This document shows, piece after piece, positions 1 through 7,654 of a DNA stretch of 64,000 nucleotides. This stretch comes from Vibrio sp. S9_S30. GTDB lineage: Bacteria; Pseudomonadota; Gammaproteobacteria; Enterobacterales; Vibrionaceae. The notes under the pieces are model-generated. The model did no database searches. It was not told the origin of the DNA and saw only the letters and a list, made by a program, of their open reading frames with translations. Both the position numbers and the translations under genes were made by a program. Position 1 is the first letter of the stretch. Each line of letters begins with the position of its first letter. Where the stretch lies: positions 1 to 64,000 of the forward strand of contig NZ_JAAUWT010000001.1 in the NCBI RefSeq assembly GCF_014694455.1, written 5' to 3'.

Positions 1-2
1 GA

Positions 3-68
3 ACGCCAATAGAGACATTAGAGGATGGGAAATCAATCTGGGCAGAAAAGAATCTAGCCCAGATATAA
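3..68 (+). CDS. Possible 3' end of an unidentified gene
   Basis: A reading frame open from the window edge ends at TAA 66-68 and gives 21 residues ending in NLAQI. A second frame ends at 70-72 and cannot be excluded. The fragment is too short to assign to a family. It would converge on serA, and the strong hairpin at 137-164 is placed to terminate both. Only the left-hand neighbouring sequence can decide this. Confidence 0.25.
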   Translation, partial: TPIETLEDGKSIWAEKNLAQI

Positions 69-108
69 TCTGACAGGCACCGAGTCGAAAAGTGGGTAAC
101 TGTCAGAT
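68..108. repeat. Perfect 9-bp inverted repeat
   Basis: ATCTGACAG at 68-76 is matched by CTGTCAGAT at 100-108, with a 23-base loop. It lies between the possible gene end at 66-72 and the serA terminator. It may be a processing stem or part of a 3' untranslated region; there is no T tract after it. Confidence 0.3.
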
Positions 109-136
109 CAGGTCTGAATTAGTACAGTTTAAGTTA

Positions 137-164
137 AAAATGGGGACACCAGTTGGTGTCCCCA
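137..164. terminator. Bidirectional terminator after serA
   Basis: An 11-bp perfect stem (TGGGGACACCA at 141-151 with its complement at 154-164) is flanked by an A run at 136-140 and TTTT at 165-168. It gives a T tract on both strands. It suits termination of serA on the minus strand and of the incoming plus-strand transcript. Confidence 0.7.
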
Positions 165-210
165 TTTTGGTTAATGTAACTAATAAACCTAATGTAACTC
201 ATTCACCTTA

Positions 211-1440
211 TTAGTGAAGGATACGAGCTCGGATCGTCCCTTCAATTTCTTTCAACCTCAGTAATGCTTCTTCAGAGCGATTGGCTTCAACATCAATAAC
301 GACATAACCCATATCTGCACTGGTCTGTAGATACTGACCTGCGATGTTAATCCCTTTTTCTGCGAAGATGGTGTTGATTTTCGTGAGTATACCAGGGCGG
401 TTTTCATGGATGTGCAGTAATCGAGATGTGCCACTGTGCTCGGGTAGAGAGACTTCTGGGAAGTTGACACTGGATAGTGTTGAGCCGTTGTCTGAATATT
501 TGGCCAGTTTCCCTGCCACTTCAACGCCGATGTTTTCTTGTGCTTCTTGCGTGGAACCACCAACATGAGGAGTCAGGATACAGTTGTCAAATTTAAGTAA
601 TGGGGAATCAAATGGGTCAGCATTGGTTTTGGGTTCAATAGGGAATACGTCAATTGCTGCACCAGCAAGGTGTTTGGTTTCTAATGCATGTGCGAGGGCT
701 GGAATATCAACGACAGTTCCACGAGCGGCGTTGATGAAAATGGAACCCGGCTTCATGCGAGCAAATTCTGCTTCACCCATCATGTTTTTAGTGCCGTCCG
801 TTTCAGGGACGTGCAGCGTAATCACGTCACACTTGTTTAGCAGTTCACTCAGTGTGTGGACTTGGGTCGCGTTACCCAGCGAAAGCTTATTCTCAATGTC
901 GTAGAAGTAAACTCGCATACCTAGGTTTTCAGCAATAATACCGAGCTGCGTACCGATGTGACCATAACCAATAATGCCTAAACGCTTACCCCGCGCTTCG
1001 TAAGAGTTATCCGCACTTTTCTTCCAAATGCCACGGTGAGCCAGTGCGTTCTTTTCAGGGATACCACGAAGCAACAAAAGGATTTGACCCAATACCAGTT
1101 CAGCCACACTTCGAGTGTTGGAAAAGGGAGCGTTGAACACTGGAATACCACGTTTTGCCGCAGCGCCAAGATCGACTTGGTTGGTTCCTATACAGAAACA
1201 GCCGACCGCGACCAATTTCTCTGCGGCTTGGAACACTTTTTCAGACAGGTTAGTACGGGAGCGAATACCGATAAAATGCACATCTTTAATGGCTTCTATC
1301 AGCTCTTCTTCCGATAACGAGCCTTTTACATACTCGATGTTGCTGTAACCAGCTGCTTGAAAAACCTCAACTGAAGAAGGGTGAAGCCCTTCAAGCAGGA
1401 GAATTTTTATCTTGTCTTTATCCAGTGATACTTTTGCCAT
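211..1440 (-). CDS. serA: D-3-phosphoglycerate dehydrogenase
   Basis: This 409-residue protein should oxidise 3-phosphoglycerate to 3-phosphohydroxypyruvate, the first step of serine synthesis in the cytoplasm. The NAD-binding motif GIIGYGHIG is at about 155-163. The catalytic residues known from the family are visible as R240, E269 and H292, at the same numbers as in E. coli SerA. A C-terminal ACT domain (about residue 335 to the end) is the usual site of serine feedback inhibition. Length is normal. rpiA lies upstream on the same strand, 254 bp away, with its own hairpin between, so serA is probably transcribed separately. Confidence 0.97.
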   Translation of the reverse strand: MAKVSLDKDKIKILLLEGLHPSSVEVFQAAGYSNIEYVKGSLSEEELIEAIKDVHFIGIRSRTNLSEKVFQAAEKLVAVGCFCIGTNQVDLGAAAKRGIPVFNAPFSNTRSVAELVLGQILLLLRGIPEKNALAHRGIWKKSADNSYEARGKRLGIIGYGHIGTQLGIIAENLGMRVYFYDIENKLSLGNATQVHTLSELLNKCDVITLHVPETDGTKNMMGEAEFARMKPGSIFINAARGTVVDIPALAHALETKHLAGAAIDVFPIEPKTNADPFDSPLLKFDNCILTPHVGGSTQEAQENIGVEVAGKLAKYSDNGSTLSSVNFPEVSLPEHSGTSRLLHIHENRPGILTKINTIFAEKGINIAGQYLQTSADMGYVVIDVEANRSEEALLRLKEIEGTIRARILH

Positions 1441-1598
1441 TGATTATCGTCCTTAAACTTCGGGCTATAAGCTGAGTACAGAAGAGGTACGCAAACGTTT
1501 ATCTTCCGTATATATTGAGCAATAAAGTAACAAAAAATATTCGCTTTGGGTAAGAAAATTACGGAATAAGACAGGATTTCTTAAAGAAAGATTAGAGG

Positions 1599-1622
1599 AA
1601 ACGGCACCTATAGGTACCGTTT
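1599..1622 (-). terminator. Probable terminator of rpiA
   Basis: An inverted repeat AAACGGCACCT / AGGTACCGTTT pairs fully on the minus strand if one G-U pair is allowed. It is followed there by a T/C-rich stretch. It lies about 70 bp after the rpiA stop. The T tract is short of ideal. Confidence 0.45.
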
Positions 1623-1694
1623 GTAATCAAATGACGGAAATTAACGCTAACCACCGCATAAAAAGGCAATTATCGAATACCAAAATGTATGATT

Positions 1695-2351
1695 TTATTC
1701 TTCGATTTTTGCACCGTCAGGCGTGCCAGTAATCACAACATCAGCGCCTCTGTGTGCGAATAGACCAACGGTTACGACACCTGCGATAGCATTGATCGAA
1801 TCTTCCAATTCTTTTGGATTTGTTATTTTTAGTCCGTACACATCCAAAATCATGTTGCCATTGTCTGTGACCACACCTTCTCGATACACCGGATCACCGC
1901 CTAATTTCAGTAATTCTCTTGCAACATAGGAGCGAGCCATCGGAATCACTTCAACAGGAAGTGGGAACGCACCTAATACGTCTACCGTTTTTGTTCCATC
2001 AACAATGCATACAAACTTCTTTGAGATAGCGGCAACAATTTTTTCTCGCGTTAATGCTGCACCGCCACCCTTGATCATCTCGCGGTTAGGGTTTATCTCG
2101 TCAGCGCCATCAACGTAAACATCCAATTCGATAACGTCGTTACATTCAAAGATTTCAATCTCAAGTTCTTTGAGTCTTTTGGTGGACGCTTCTGAAGAAG
2201 ATACAGCACCTTTGATCTCTTCTTTTATTGTGCCGAGTGCATCGATGAAGTGATTGACGGTCGAACCCGTACCAACACCGACAATGCTGCCTTTTTCAAC
2301 ATACTTAAGTGCTGCCCAGCCTGCGGCTTTTTTCATTTCATCTTGAGTCAT
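1695..2351 (-). CDS. rpiA: Ribose-5-phosphate isomerase A
   Basis: It interconverts ribose 5-phosphate and ribulose 5-phosphate in the non-oxidative pentose phosphate pathway. At 218 residues it has normal RpiA length. Family residues are in place: the phosphate-binding GTGST loop near 28-32, D81 and D84 in DGADE, K94 in KGGG, and the catalytic base E103 in TREK. The rpiA-serA pairing is conserved in gamma-proteobacteria. No fusion or truncation is seen. Confidence 0.96.
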   Translation of the reverse strand: MTQDEMKKAAGWAALKYVEKGSIVGVGTGSTVNHFIDALGTIKEEIKGAVSSSEASTKRLKELEIEIFECNDVIELDVYVDGADEINPNREMIKGGGAALTREKIVAAISKKFVCIVDGTKTVDVLGAFPLPVEVIPMARSYVARELLKLGGDPVYREGVVTDNGNMILDVYGLKITNPKELEDSINAIAGVVTVGLFAHRGADVVITGTPDGAKIEE

Positions 2352-2473
2352 GCCTTTCTCCAGAAAATAGGTGAATAAATGAAAGTCGCGCGATTATACC
2401 TTCAAGTTATATAAAGGTGCAGTGATCTACGTGAATATATTGAAGTTGGCTAGCTAACGTTTTCCGTGATGGC

Positions 2474-3097
2474 TTAACGAGGTTTTGCATTCCATTGCCA
2501 TGTTTTTGAAGGCGTGACGATGGTTTTCAGGGGGATATCCCAAGCTTCGACAGGCAGAAGCGCAACTTGTTGGCAATCGTGAGCCAAACCAATCGCCTCA
2601 TGTCCGGATGAGGATTCCCAAGAGGCTAGAGTTCGATCGTAATAACCGCCCCCCATTCCCAGCCTCTGTCCTTGCTCGTCAAAGGCGACCAGTGGGGTAT
2701 AGATGATATCAATCTCATTGATGGGGACGATTTGAGACAATGTTAATTTGGGTTCCTCAATTTTGTATTGATTGGCAACCATATCAGTCAGTGGTGTGTA
2801 TTCTAAGAAGAGTAGGTGACCATTGCTGAAGGGATGAAGTACGGGCAAACAGACCCTTTTACCGAGGTTCCAGTACCATTCAATAACAGGTGTTAGGTTG
2901 AGCTCACCATCAACAGCAAGATATAACGCGACGGTATTGGCTTCATTTGCGGCAGTGTGTTTTTGAAGCTGAGACAGTAAACCTTGAGCGGCTTCAATTT
3001 GTTCTCTATTTGAAAGGTGGCGTCGTTTGCAGCGAATGTTCTGCCGGATGGCTTGTCGCTGCTGCGAAGATGCTTTTGATGGCGTAAAAGATGTCAT
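2474..3097 (-). CDS. fau: 5-formyltetrahydrofolate cyclo-ligase
   Basis: This 207-residue protein of the YgfA/MTHFS family should convert 5-formyl-THF to 5,10-methenyl-THF using ATP, returning inhibitory folate to the one-carbon pool. The family signature GQRLGMGGGYYDR is near residues 145-157, and a basic N-terminus precedes the helical substrate-binding part. It lies a few bases downstream of 6S RNA on the same strand, as in E. coli, where the two are co-transcribed. The ATG at 3095-3097 is almost at the mature 3' end of 6S RNA. Confidence 0.93.
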   Translation of the reverse strand: MTSFTPSKASSQQRQAIRQNIRCKRRHLSNREQIEAAQGLLSQLQKHTAANEANTVALYLAVDGELNLTPVIEWYWNLGKRVCLPVLHPFSNGHLLFLEYTPLTDMVANQYKIEEPKLTLSQIVPINEIDIIYTPLVAFDEQGQRLGMGGGYYDRTLASWESSSGHEAIGLAHDCQQVALLPVEAWDIPLKTIVTPSKTWQWNAKPR

Positions 3098-3101
3098 ATG
3101 A

Positions 3102-3282
3102 GGAACCCCAGAGTGCCGTTGAGGATTGTGGCCCTTGAACCAGCTAGTTCAAGGCGGATCAGCAATGGTAACCGTAGGCTTCTCGGTACGAGCCGAGCTT
3201 GCTCAGTAGCTATCAAGTACTAATCCTTAATTATTGCTTATCGGCTCAGGGACTTAAATCCGCTGACGCACACTCCAGGGTA
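3102..3282 (-). ncRNA. ssrS: 6S RNA
   Basis: The minus strand between zapA and fau carries the recognisable 6S blocks: CCCTGAGCCGATA near the 5' end, GCTCGG with CCGAGAAGCC around the central bubble, and CCTTGAAC paired with GTTCAAGGG near the 3' end. The outer closing stem pairs bases near 3271-3280 with bases near 3103-3115. 6S RNA binds the sigma-70 RNA polymerase holoenzyme as a promoter mimic and accumulates in stationary phase. The ends are set from the closing stem and may be off by a few bases. Confidence 0.93.
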
Positions 3283-3288
3283 AAACTG

Positions 3289-3591
3289 TTACTCGCGTCC
3301 TAGCTGTTTGAGCGCACCATCCAGTGACGCCGAGAGCAATTCCATTCGCTCGGTTATTTCTGTGGTTTGACCATGCACTTCTTGCTGAGAGATTTGCAAT
3401 TCATAACAGATGTTCAAAGCAGCAATTGTTAAGAGTTTTTCGGTATTGGTTACCTTTGTTCTTTCCGCCATCTCACTCAATCGCGTATTCAAATCTTCGG
3501 CGGCTTTTAGCAGTGACTCTTCTTGCCCTGGTGGACAATTCACTCGCGTAAGCTTCCCCAATATTTCAACTTCAACTGCTTGATTACTCAT
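3289..3591 (-). CDS. zapA: Cell division protein ZapA
   Basis: ZapA binds and bundles FtsZ and stabilises the Z ring. I chose ATG 3589-3591, which gives a 100-residue protein beginning MSNQAVEVEILGK as usual for the family. The frame stays open upstream to 3681, but the extra 30 residues do not look like ZapA. The N-terminal beta-rich domain is followed by a helical coiled-coil tail from about residue 45, which mediates tetramerisation. It is divergent from ygfB and directly upstream of 6S RNA, the same order as in E. coli. Confidence 0.93.
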   Translation of the reverse strand: MSNQAVEVEILGKLTRVNCPPGQEESLLKAAEDLNTRLSEMAERTKVTNTEKLLTIAALNICYELQISQQEVHGQTTEITERMELLSASLDGALKQLGRE

Positions 3592-3827
3592 TACGGTACA
3601 CTCTTGACCAAACCAAAGACAGGGAGTACAGCTCGCTCCTGCCAGGGAGGAAACTATAGGTAAACCTACCTTAAGATTCAAGCCCTTCGATCTTCGTTTC
3701 CTAATATTGCGGGACTAAGTACACACGAAATCAACAAATTGAACACGGTATGCCCAGCTATACATTTTCGCTAAGCGCCTTAAGTGGTAGGATTAGTCCA
3801 ATTAACTTACATTATAGCGAATCCTTT

Positions 3828-4397
3828 ATGAGTGAAGAGAATTATCCCGCTTTTCCGCAACTCGTTAACGAACTTAAAGCCGCCCAACTTGCGGTATCAC
3901 CTGCGGAGTTGCATGGTTTGTTAACAGGCATGTTAAGCGGTGGATTAACCATTAGCGATAACAGTTGGCAGCCTTTATTGTTTGATTACACCAATGATGG
4001 ATTAGGTTGGCCAATAAGTACTGTTGGTGTTGCTGAAAGTTTGCTAAAAGCGACATTAAGTGAGTTATCAAATGAGCAGTTTGAATTGACATTAATGTTG
4101 TCGGAGTCGGAATCGGATTTGTTTGCCACCGCAGATGGGTTGTCTGAATGGGTGAACCATTTTATTTCTGGTTTAGGCTTGGTGAATCAAGCGATAAACA
4201 AAGCGTCGATAAGTGTTAAAGAAGCATTGGGTGACTTGGAAGAGATATCTAAACTGGGCATTGATGAAGAAGACGATCTTGGAGAGCAAGCTGATCTGCT
4301 TGAGCAAGTGATCGAGCATGTGAAAGCGTGTGTCTTTACGGTTCATGCAGAATATGGCGTGAAACCAAGTGAAATCAAAAAGCCGACAATTCACTAA
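3828..4397 (+). CDS. ygfB: UPF0149 family protein YgfB
   Basis: This is a 189-residue member of the YecA/YgfB (UPF0149) family. The start ATG 3828 gives the family N-terminus [12 protein letters not shown]; the open frame extends to 3750, but the extra residues are unconserved. The motif LHGLLTGML (about 28-36) and an acidic segment near the C-terminus are typical. The molecular role is poorly known; in Pseudomonas, YgfB has been linked to repression of ampDh3 and beta-lactam resistance. In E. coli the order is ygfB-pepP-ubiH-ubiI; here ubiH follows after 13 bp and pepP is absent. Confidence 0.88.
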   Translation: MSEENYPAFPQLVNELKAAQLAVSPAELHGLLTGMLSGGLTISDNSWQPLLFDYTNDGLGWPISTVGVAESLLKATLSELSNEQFELTLMLSESESDLFATADGLSEWVNHFISGLGLVNQAINKASISVKEALGDLEEISKLGIDEEDDLGEQADLLEQVIEHVKACVFTVHAEYGVKPSEIKKPTIH

Positions 4398-4410
4398 GTA
4401 GGAAAGCCTC

Positions 4411-5589
4411 ATGACACAATATGATGTGGTCATTGCTGGTGGAGCAATGGCAGGTGCAACACTCGCATTGGCATTGAACCGACTAAGTAACGGAACATTA
4501 TCAATTGCTGTTATTGAACCTTTTAAAGTTGAGCACACACTTCACCCTGGTTTTGATTCTCGTTCCATTGCGCTTTCACATGGCACTTATTTGATCCTAG
4601 AAAAAATAGGGCTTTGGGCGCAGATTCAGCCTTTTACGACGCCTATTGAGCACATTAATGTGTCCGACAAGGGGCATGCTGGATTAACCGATATCACTAA
4701 GTATGATCTGAATTTGGATGCGCTCGGGTACGTTGTAGAACTGGCCGATATTGGGCGAGTTTATCAGTCGCTACTCAATGGTGCCGATAAGGTTGATTTT
4801 CTTTGCCCCGATTCAGTGAGTCATGTATCAAGACAGAGCAACGCGGCGACCATTACGCTGTCGTCAGGGGCAGTACTGGAAGCGAAACTGTTGGTTGCGG
4901 CAGATGGCGCGTTGTCGCCTTCCGCTCAAAAAATTGGTTTACCGTTGCATGAGCATGATTTTGAGCAAGTCGCACTGATAGCAAATGTCAGTTTATCTCA
5001 GCCTCACCTTGGACGTGCGTTTGAACGGTTTACGGCGTCGGGACCACTTGCTTTGTTGCCAATGTCTGACAACCGAATGTCCCTCGTATGGTGTTTACCT
5101 CCAGAATCGGTTGACGATGTCTCTAGGCTTTCTAATGAAGATTTCCTTGCCACAGTACAGCAATGTTTCGGATGGCGTTTGGGGCAATTTACGAAAGTTG
5201 GAGCGCGTGCCTCTTACCCTTTGCTGCTTCGTTCTCGTGAGTCCATCGTGTCGCATCGATTTGCCGTTGTTGGTAATGCCGCGCAAACTTTGCACCCCAT
5301 CGCTGGACAGGGGTTCAACTTGGGTATGAGAGATGTCGCAACACTCGCAGAACAAATCTTGGCTAATTTGACCGACCCTGGTCACTACAGCGTTCTTAGT
5401 GCGTATCGAGAGAGAAGAGAACAAGATAGAAAAAGGACGATGGAACTGACCTCGGGTCTGGTTCATCTTTTTTCGAATGATTTCATTCCAATGAGAGTGG
5501 GGCGAAATATTGGATTAATGGGGTTTGAAGGCTTAGGTTCGATGAAAAGCCCCTTGTTGGCGCGAGCTCTCGGTATGGTAGAAAGATAA
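4411..5589 (+). CDS. ubiH: 2-octaprenyl-6-methoxyphenol hydroxylase
   Basis: This is an FAD-dependent aromatic hydroxylase of ubiquinone biosynthesis (C1 hydroxylation in the UbiH assignment), 392 residues. The N-terminal dinucleotide fold begins VVIAGGAMAG (about 5-14). The second FAD motif reads GNAAQTLHPIAGQG (about 290-303), where the usual GDAAH is GNAAQ: a visible change of two residues in a conserved motif. It is translationally close to ubiI, whose start follows one base after the stop. Since both neighbours are paralogous hydroxylases, the UbiH/UbiI split rests on order and the N-terminal sequences. Confidence 0.92.
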   Translation: MTQYDVVIAGGAMAGATLALALNRLSNGTLSIAVIEPFKVEHTLHPGFDSRSIALSHGTYLILEKIGLWAQIQPFTTPIEHINVSDKGHAGLTDITKYDLNLDALGYVVELADIGRVYQSLLNGADKVDFLCPDSVSHVSRQSNAATITLSSGAVLEAKLLVAADGALSPSAQKIGLPLHEHDFEQVALIANVSLSQPHLGRAFERFTASGPLALLPMSDNRMSLVWCLPPESVDDVSRLSNEDFLATVQQCFGWRLGQFTKVGARASYPLLLRSRESIVSHRFAVVGNAAQTLHPIAGQGFNLGMRDVATLAEQILANLTDPGHYSVLSAYRERREQDRKRTMELTSGLVHLFSNDFIPMRVGRNIGLMGFEGLGSMKSPLLARALGMVER

Positions 5590-5590
5590 T

Positions 5591-6805
5591 ATGATGCAAA
5601 GTTTTGATATCGCCATCATTGGCGGGGGAATGGTTGGGTTAACGGTTGCAGCATTACTTCAAGACAGCGATTTAAGAATAGCGGTTATAGAAGGGAAGTT
5701 GCCAGAAGAGCACTTGAATGAATTACCAGACGTTCGTGTATCTGCATTGAGCCGAGCCAGTGAAAACATCCTCAAAAATGTTGGTGCATGGGCGGGTATT
5801 GAAGCCCGTCGATCTTCGGCATACGACGCAATGACGGTATGGGAGCAAGACAGTTTTGCGAAAATAGAGTTTTCAGCTTCAGAAATCTATCAAAAAAATC
5901 TTGGGCACATCGTTGAAAACAGAGTGATCCAGTTAGCCTTACTTGAGCAAGTGAATATACAAGATAATGTGGCTCTTTTTGCGCCTGAACGGTGTCAAAA
6001 TGTTGTGATGGGAGAAACGGAAGCTTGGGTCACTTTAGAGTCCGGTCGCTCATTTACAACTAAGTTGTTGGTAGGGGCTGATGGTGCGAATTCTTGGCTA
6101 CGTGATCAATCCGATATTCCCTTAACGCATTGGGATTATGGTCATTCCGCTATCGTTGCAAATGTCAGAACAGCGGAATCTCACGGCGGTGTGGCTAGGC
6201 AGATATTTACACCGGATGGGCCTTTGGCATTTCTACCGTTAAGTGAACCCGATCTCTGCTCTATTGTTTGGTCTATTAATCCGTTGAAAGCGGAACTGCT
6301 GATGGATATGGACAGTGCTGAATTCAATAAAGCGTTAATGACGGCTTTTGATGGACAGCTCGGATTATGCGAAGTGCAAGGGGAGCGACAAGCTTACCCT
6401 CTTAAAATGCGTTATGCGCGTGACTTTGTACGCGATCGAGTGGCTTTGGTAGGAGATGCTGCTCACACCATTCACCCATTAGCGGGGCAAGGGGTCAATT
6501 TAGGATTGCTTGATGCCGCCAGTTTGGTGCAGGAGGTAGAGCGGTTGTGGCGAAGTGGTGAAGATATTGGTTTAAGACGCAACTTACGACCATTTGAGCG
6601 CTGGAGAAAAGCGGAGGCCGCCAAAATGATTGCTGCCATGCAAGGTTTTAAAGAGCTATTTTCTGGTGAGCACCCCATAAAGAAATGGGTGAGAGGGGTG
6701 GGGTTGACTGTGGGTAACACAGTGCCAATGGTAAAAAACGAATTAATACAGCACGCTATGGGATTGAAAGGGAATTTACCCGAGGCAACCAAAACTAAGC
6801 GCTGA
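5591..6805 (+). CDS. ubiI: 2-octaprenylphenol hydroxylase (UbiI/VisC)
   Basis: This 404-residue paralogue of UbiH is expected to hydroxylate C5 of the ubiquinone ring using FAD and NAD(P)H. The N-terminal motif IAIIGGGMVG (about 7-16) and the FAD motif GDAAHTIHPLAGQG (about 292-305) are both intact. It begins one base after the ubiH stop, so the two are clearly an operon. Downstream lies a convergent hairpin and then ytfK on the other strand. The gcv genes that follow ubiI in E. coli are not present here. Confidence 0.93.
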   Translation: MMQSFDIAIIGGGMVGLTVAALLQDSDLRIAVIEGKLPEEHLNELPDVRVSALSRASENILKNVGAWAGIEARRSSAYDAMTVWEQDSFAKIEFSASEIYQKNLGHIVENRVIQLALLEQVNIQDNVALFAPERCQNVVMGETEAWVTLESGRSFTTKLLVGADGANSWLRDQSDIPLTHWDYGHSAIVANVRTAESHGGVARQIFTPDGPLAFLPLSEPDLCSIVWSINPLKAELLMDMDSAEFNKALMTAFDGQLGLCEVQGERQAYPLKMRYARDFVRDRVALVGDAAHTIHPLAGQGVNLGLLDAASLVQEVERLWRSGEDIGLRRNLRPFERWRKAEAAKMIAAMQGFKELFSGEHPIKKWVRGVGLTVGNTVPMVKNELIQHAMGLKGNLPEATKTKR

Positions 6806-6818
6806 AATATCTCATCGT

Positions 6819-6842
6819 TAAGTGTCTAAGTGTCTAAGTGTT
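6819..6842. repeat. 8-bp direct repeat, three copies
   Basis: TAAGTGTC occurs three times in tandem, the last copy ending in T instead of C. It lies in the ubiI-ytfK spacer. It is probably slippage in non-coding DNA; I see no functional reading. Confidence 0.7.
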
Positions 6843-6855
6843 GAACGTTGCGCGC

Positions 6856-6884
6856 ATGAAAAAGGGTCGACAAGTCGACCCTTT
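6856..6884 (-). terminator. Terminator of ytfK
   Basis: A perfect 11-bp stem (AAAGGGTCGAC at 6861-6871, complement at 6874-6884) is followed on the minus strand by five T residues. On the plus strand the sequence after the stem is A-rich, so it works best for ytfK, although it may also slow transcription leaving ubiI. Confidence 0.7.
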
Positions 6885-6911
6885 AAAAAATTCTATTCAT
6901 TTATTTAATAG

Positions 6912-7118
6912 TTATGCATGTACGCATCTTAACCGCATGATTTCTTGATTAATTTCTTTCACGGTTTTGAAATGTCGTTTCTCTGCTTTTTCAGGGAGAA
7001 TCAACTTGCCATTATCAAATTCAAACTTCCCCACGCCATAAATATAAATTCTACCTTTAAACAACCGACTCACGTGTTTAGCTATCATACTTGGTGTATA
7101 GCGCTTAAACAGTCTCAT
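6912..7118 (-). CDS. ytfK: YtfK-like stringent-response regulator (DUF1107)
   Basis: This 68-residue cytoplasmic protein matches E. coli YtfK in length and along most of its sequence as I recall it: an RYxPxxxAKxVxxLFxGRxYI block (about 6-26), GxFEFDxGKxxxP (about 30-42), and EINQEIMRL at the end. E. coli YtfK binds SpoT and shifts it towards ppGpp synthesis during phosphate or fatty-acid starvation; that role is knowledge of the homologue, not visible here. It is monocistronic, with its own promoter and terminator. A Pho box at 7167-7184 suggests PhoB control. Confidence 0.87.
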   Translation of the reverse strand: MRLFKRYTPSMIAKHVSRLFKGRIYIYGVGKFEFDNGKLILPEKAEKRHFKTVKEINQEIMRLRCVHA

Positions 7119-7149
7119 ACTTTTATCCTTATTATTTGTCGCGCCACGA

Positions 7150-7184
7150 ATTATACGAAACTTCGTGTGACAGTATTGTGACTG
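7150..7184 (-). promoter_or_regulatory. ytfK promoter with Pho box
   Basis: Read on the minus strand, two 7-mers CAGTCAC and CTGTCAC are separated by the AT spacer AATA (7167-7184). An exact TATAAT -10 box (7150-7155) follows after 11 bp. The PhoB consensus is two CTGTCAT-like repeats with a 4-bp AT spacer, placed 10-11 bp before the -10 element in place of a good -35. The second repeat is a full match to CTGTCAY and the first matches five of seven. No strong -35 hexamer is present, as expected for a PhoB-activated promoter. Confidence 0.68.
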
Positions 7185-7383
7185 AACAGGGGGTTAACAC
7201 AGCATAATGCTATGTTTTTAGCGTTTTGTGCCGCCCTTGGCATTTCAATGATACAAATGCCTCGGTAATGTGATGTTATCCTCATTTTATGCCACACCCC
7301 TCTTTAAACTAAGCAGTAATGCTGTGCCATAGTCTTATAACGTATAATAAGAATAGACCATGTCATCAATAAAATAGTTTCAT

Positions 7384-7402
7384 GAAAAAAAGCCCGATAT
7401 AA
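7384..7402 (-). terminator. Strong intrinsic terminator, minus strand
   Basis: The stem GCCCGATAT / ATATCGGGC (9 bp, two-base loop) is followed on the minus strand by seven T residues. The nearest annotated minus-strand gene ends 250 bp upstream, so it more likely ends a separate RNA (see 7384-7540) or a long 3' UTR. Confidence 0.82.
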
Positions 7403-7540
7403 ATATCGGGCGAATAGTCACAGATGCATTACACAAAAAGTGGATTTAACTGATGAATTCAGCAGATTCACTTTCCTTGTTAAATGAGGGCGTTAAGCTC
7501 AATTGAGCAAGGGGAACTCAAATTAACAAGTAATGGTTAC
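7384..7540 (-). ncRNA. Candidate structured small RNA
   Basis: On the minus strand an exact TATAAT (7546-7551) lies about 150 nt before a strong terminator (7384-7402), with no ORF of note between. The predicted RNA folds well by eye. CTTGTTAA near its 5' end pairs with TTAACAAG about 50 nt later and encloses the hairpin GCTCAATTGAGC. A second stem is closed by AAAGTG/CACTTT, with a GAATTC-centred inner hairpin, before the terminator. The -35 is weak; a palindrome TGAATAA-N4-TTATTCA (7558-7575) overlaps it. I do not recognise a known family. It could instead be the 3' UTR of the YbaK-like gene. Confidence 0.48.
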
Positions 7541-7654
7541 ACTACATTATAATCTTATGAATAACTATTTATTCACTTACCTAAGATAAAAATTCACTTA
7601 GTAAAATTATTAAATGTGATAGGAGTCACGCTTTGTGGTGGGGATGAATGGGGG

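Larger units (their letters stand above)
7119..7654. other. Intergenic region ytfK - YbaK-like gene
   Basis: This 536-bp stretch has no convincing protein gene. From left to right it holds the ytfK promoter and Pho box (7150-7184), an imperfect AGCAT/ATGCT hairpin followed by five T near 7195-7221, about 160 bp in which I see nothing, and then the structured RNA candidate and its terminator (7384-7540). Bases 7552-7654 are AT-rich and hold a palindrome at 7558-7575 and the downstream flank of the YbaK-like gene. Confidence 0.7.

Noticed and set aside
7558-7575. Possible ArgR box
   Set aside because: Half-sites TGAAT/ATTCA are there but 8 bp apart instead of 4, and no arginine gene is nearby.
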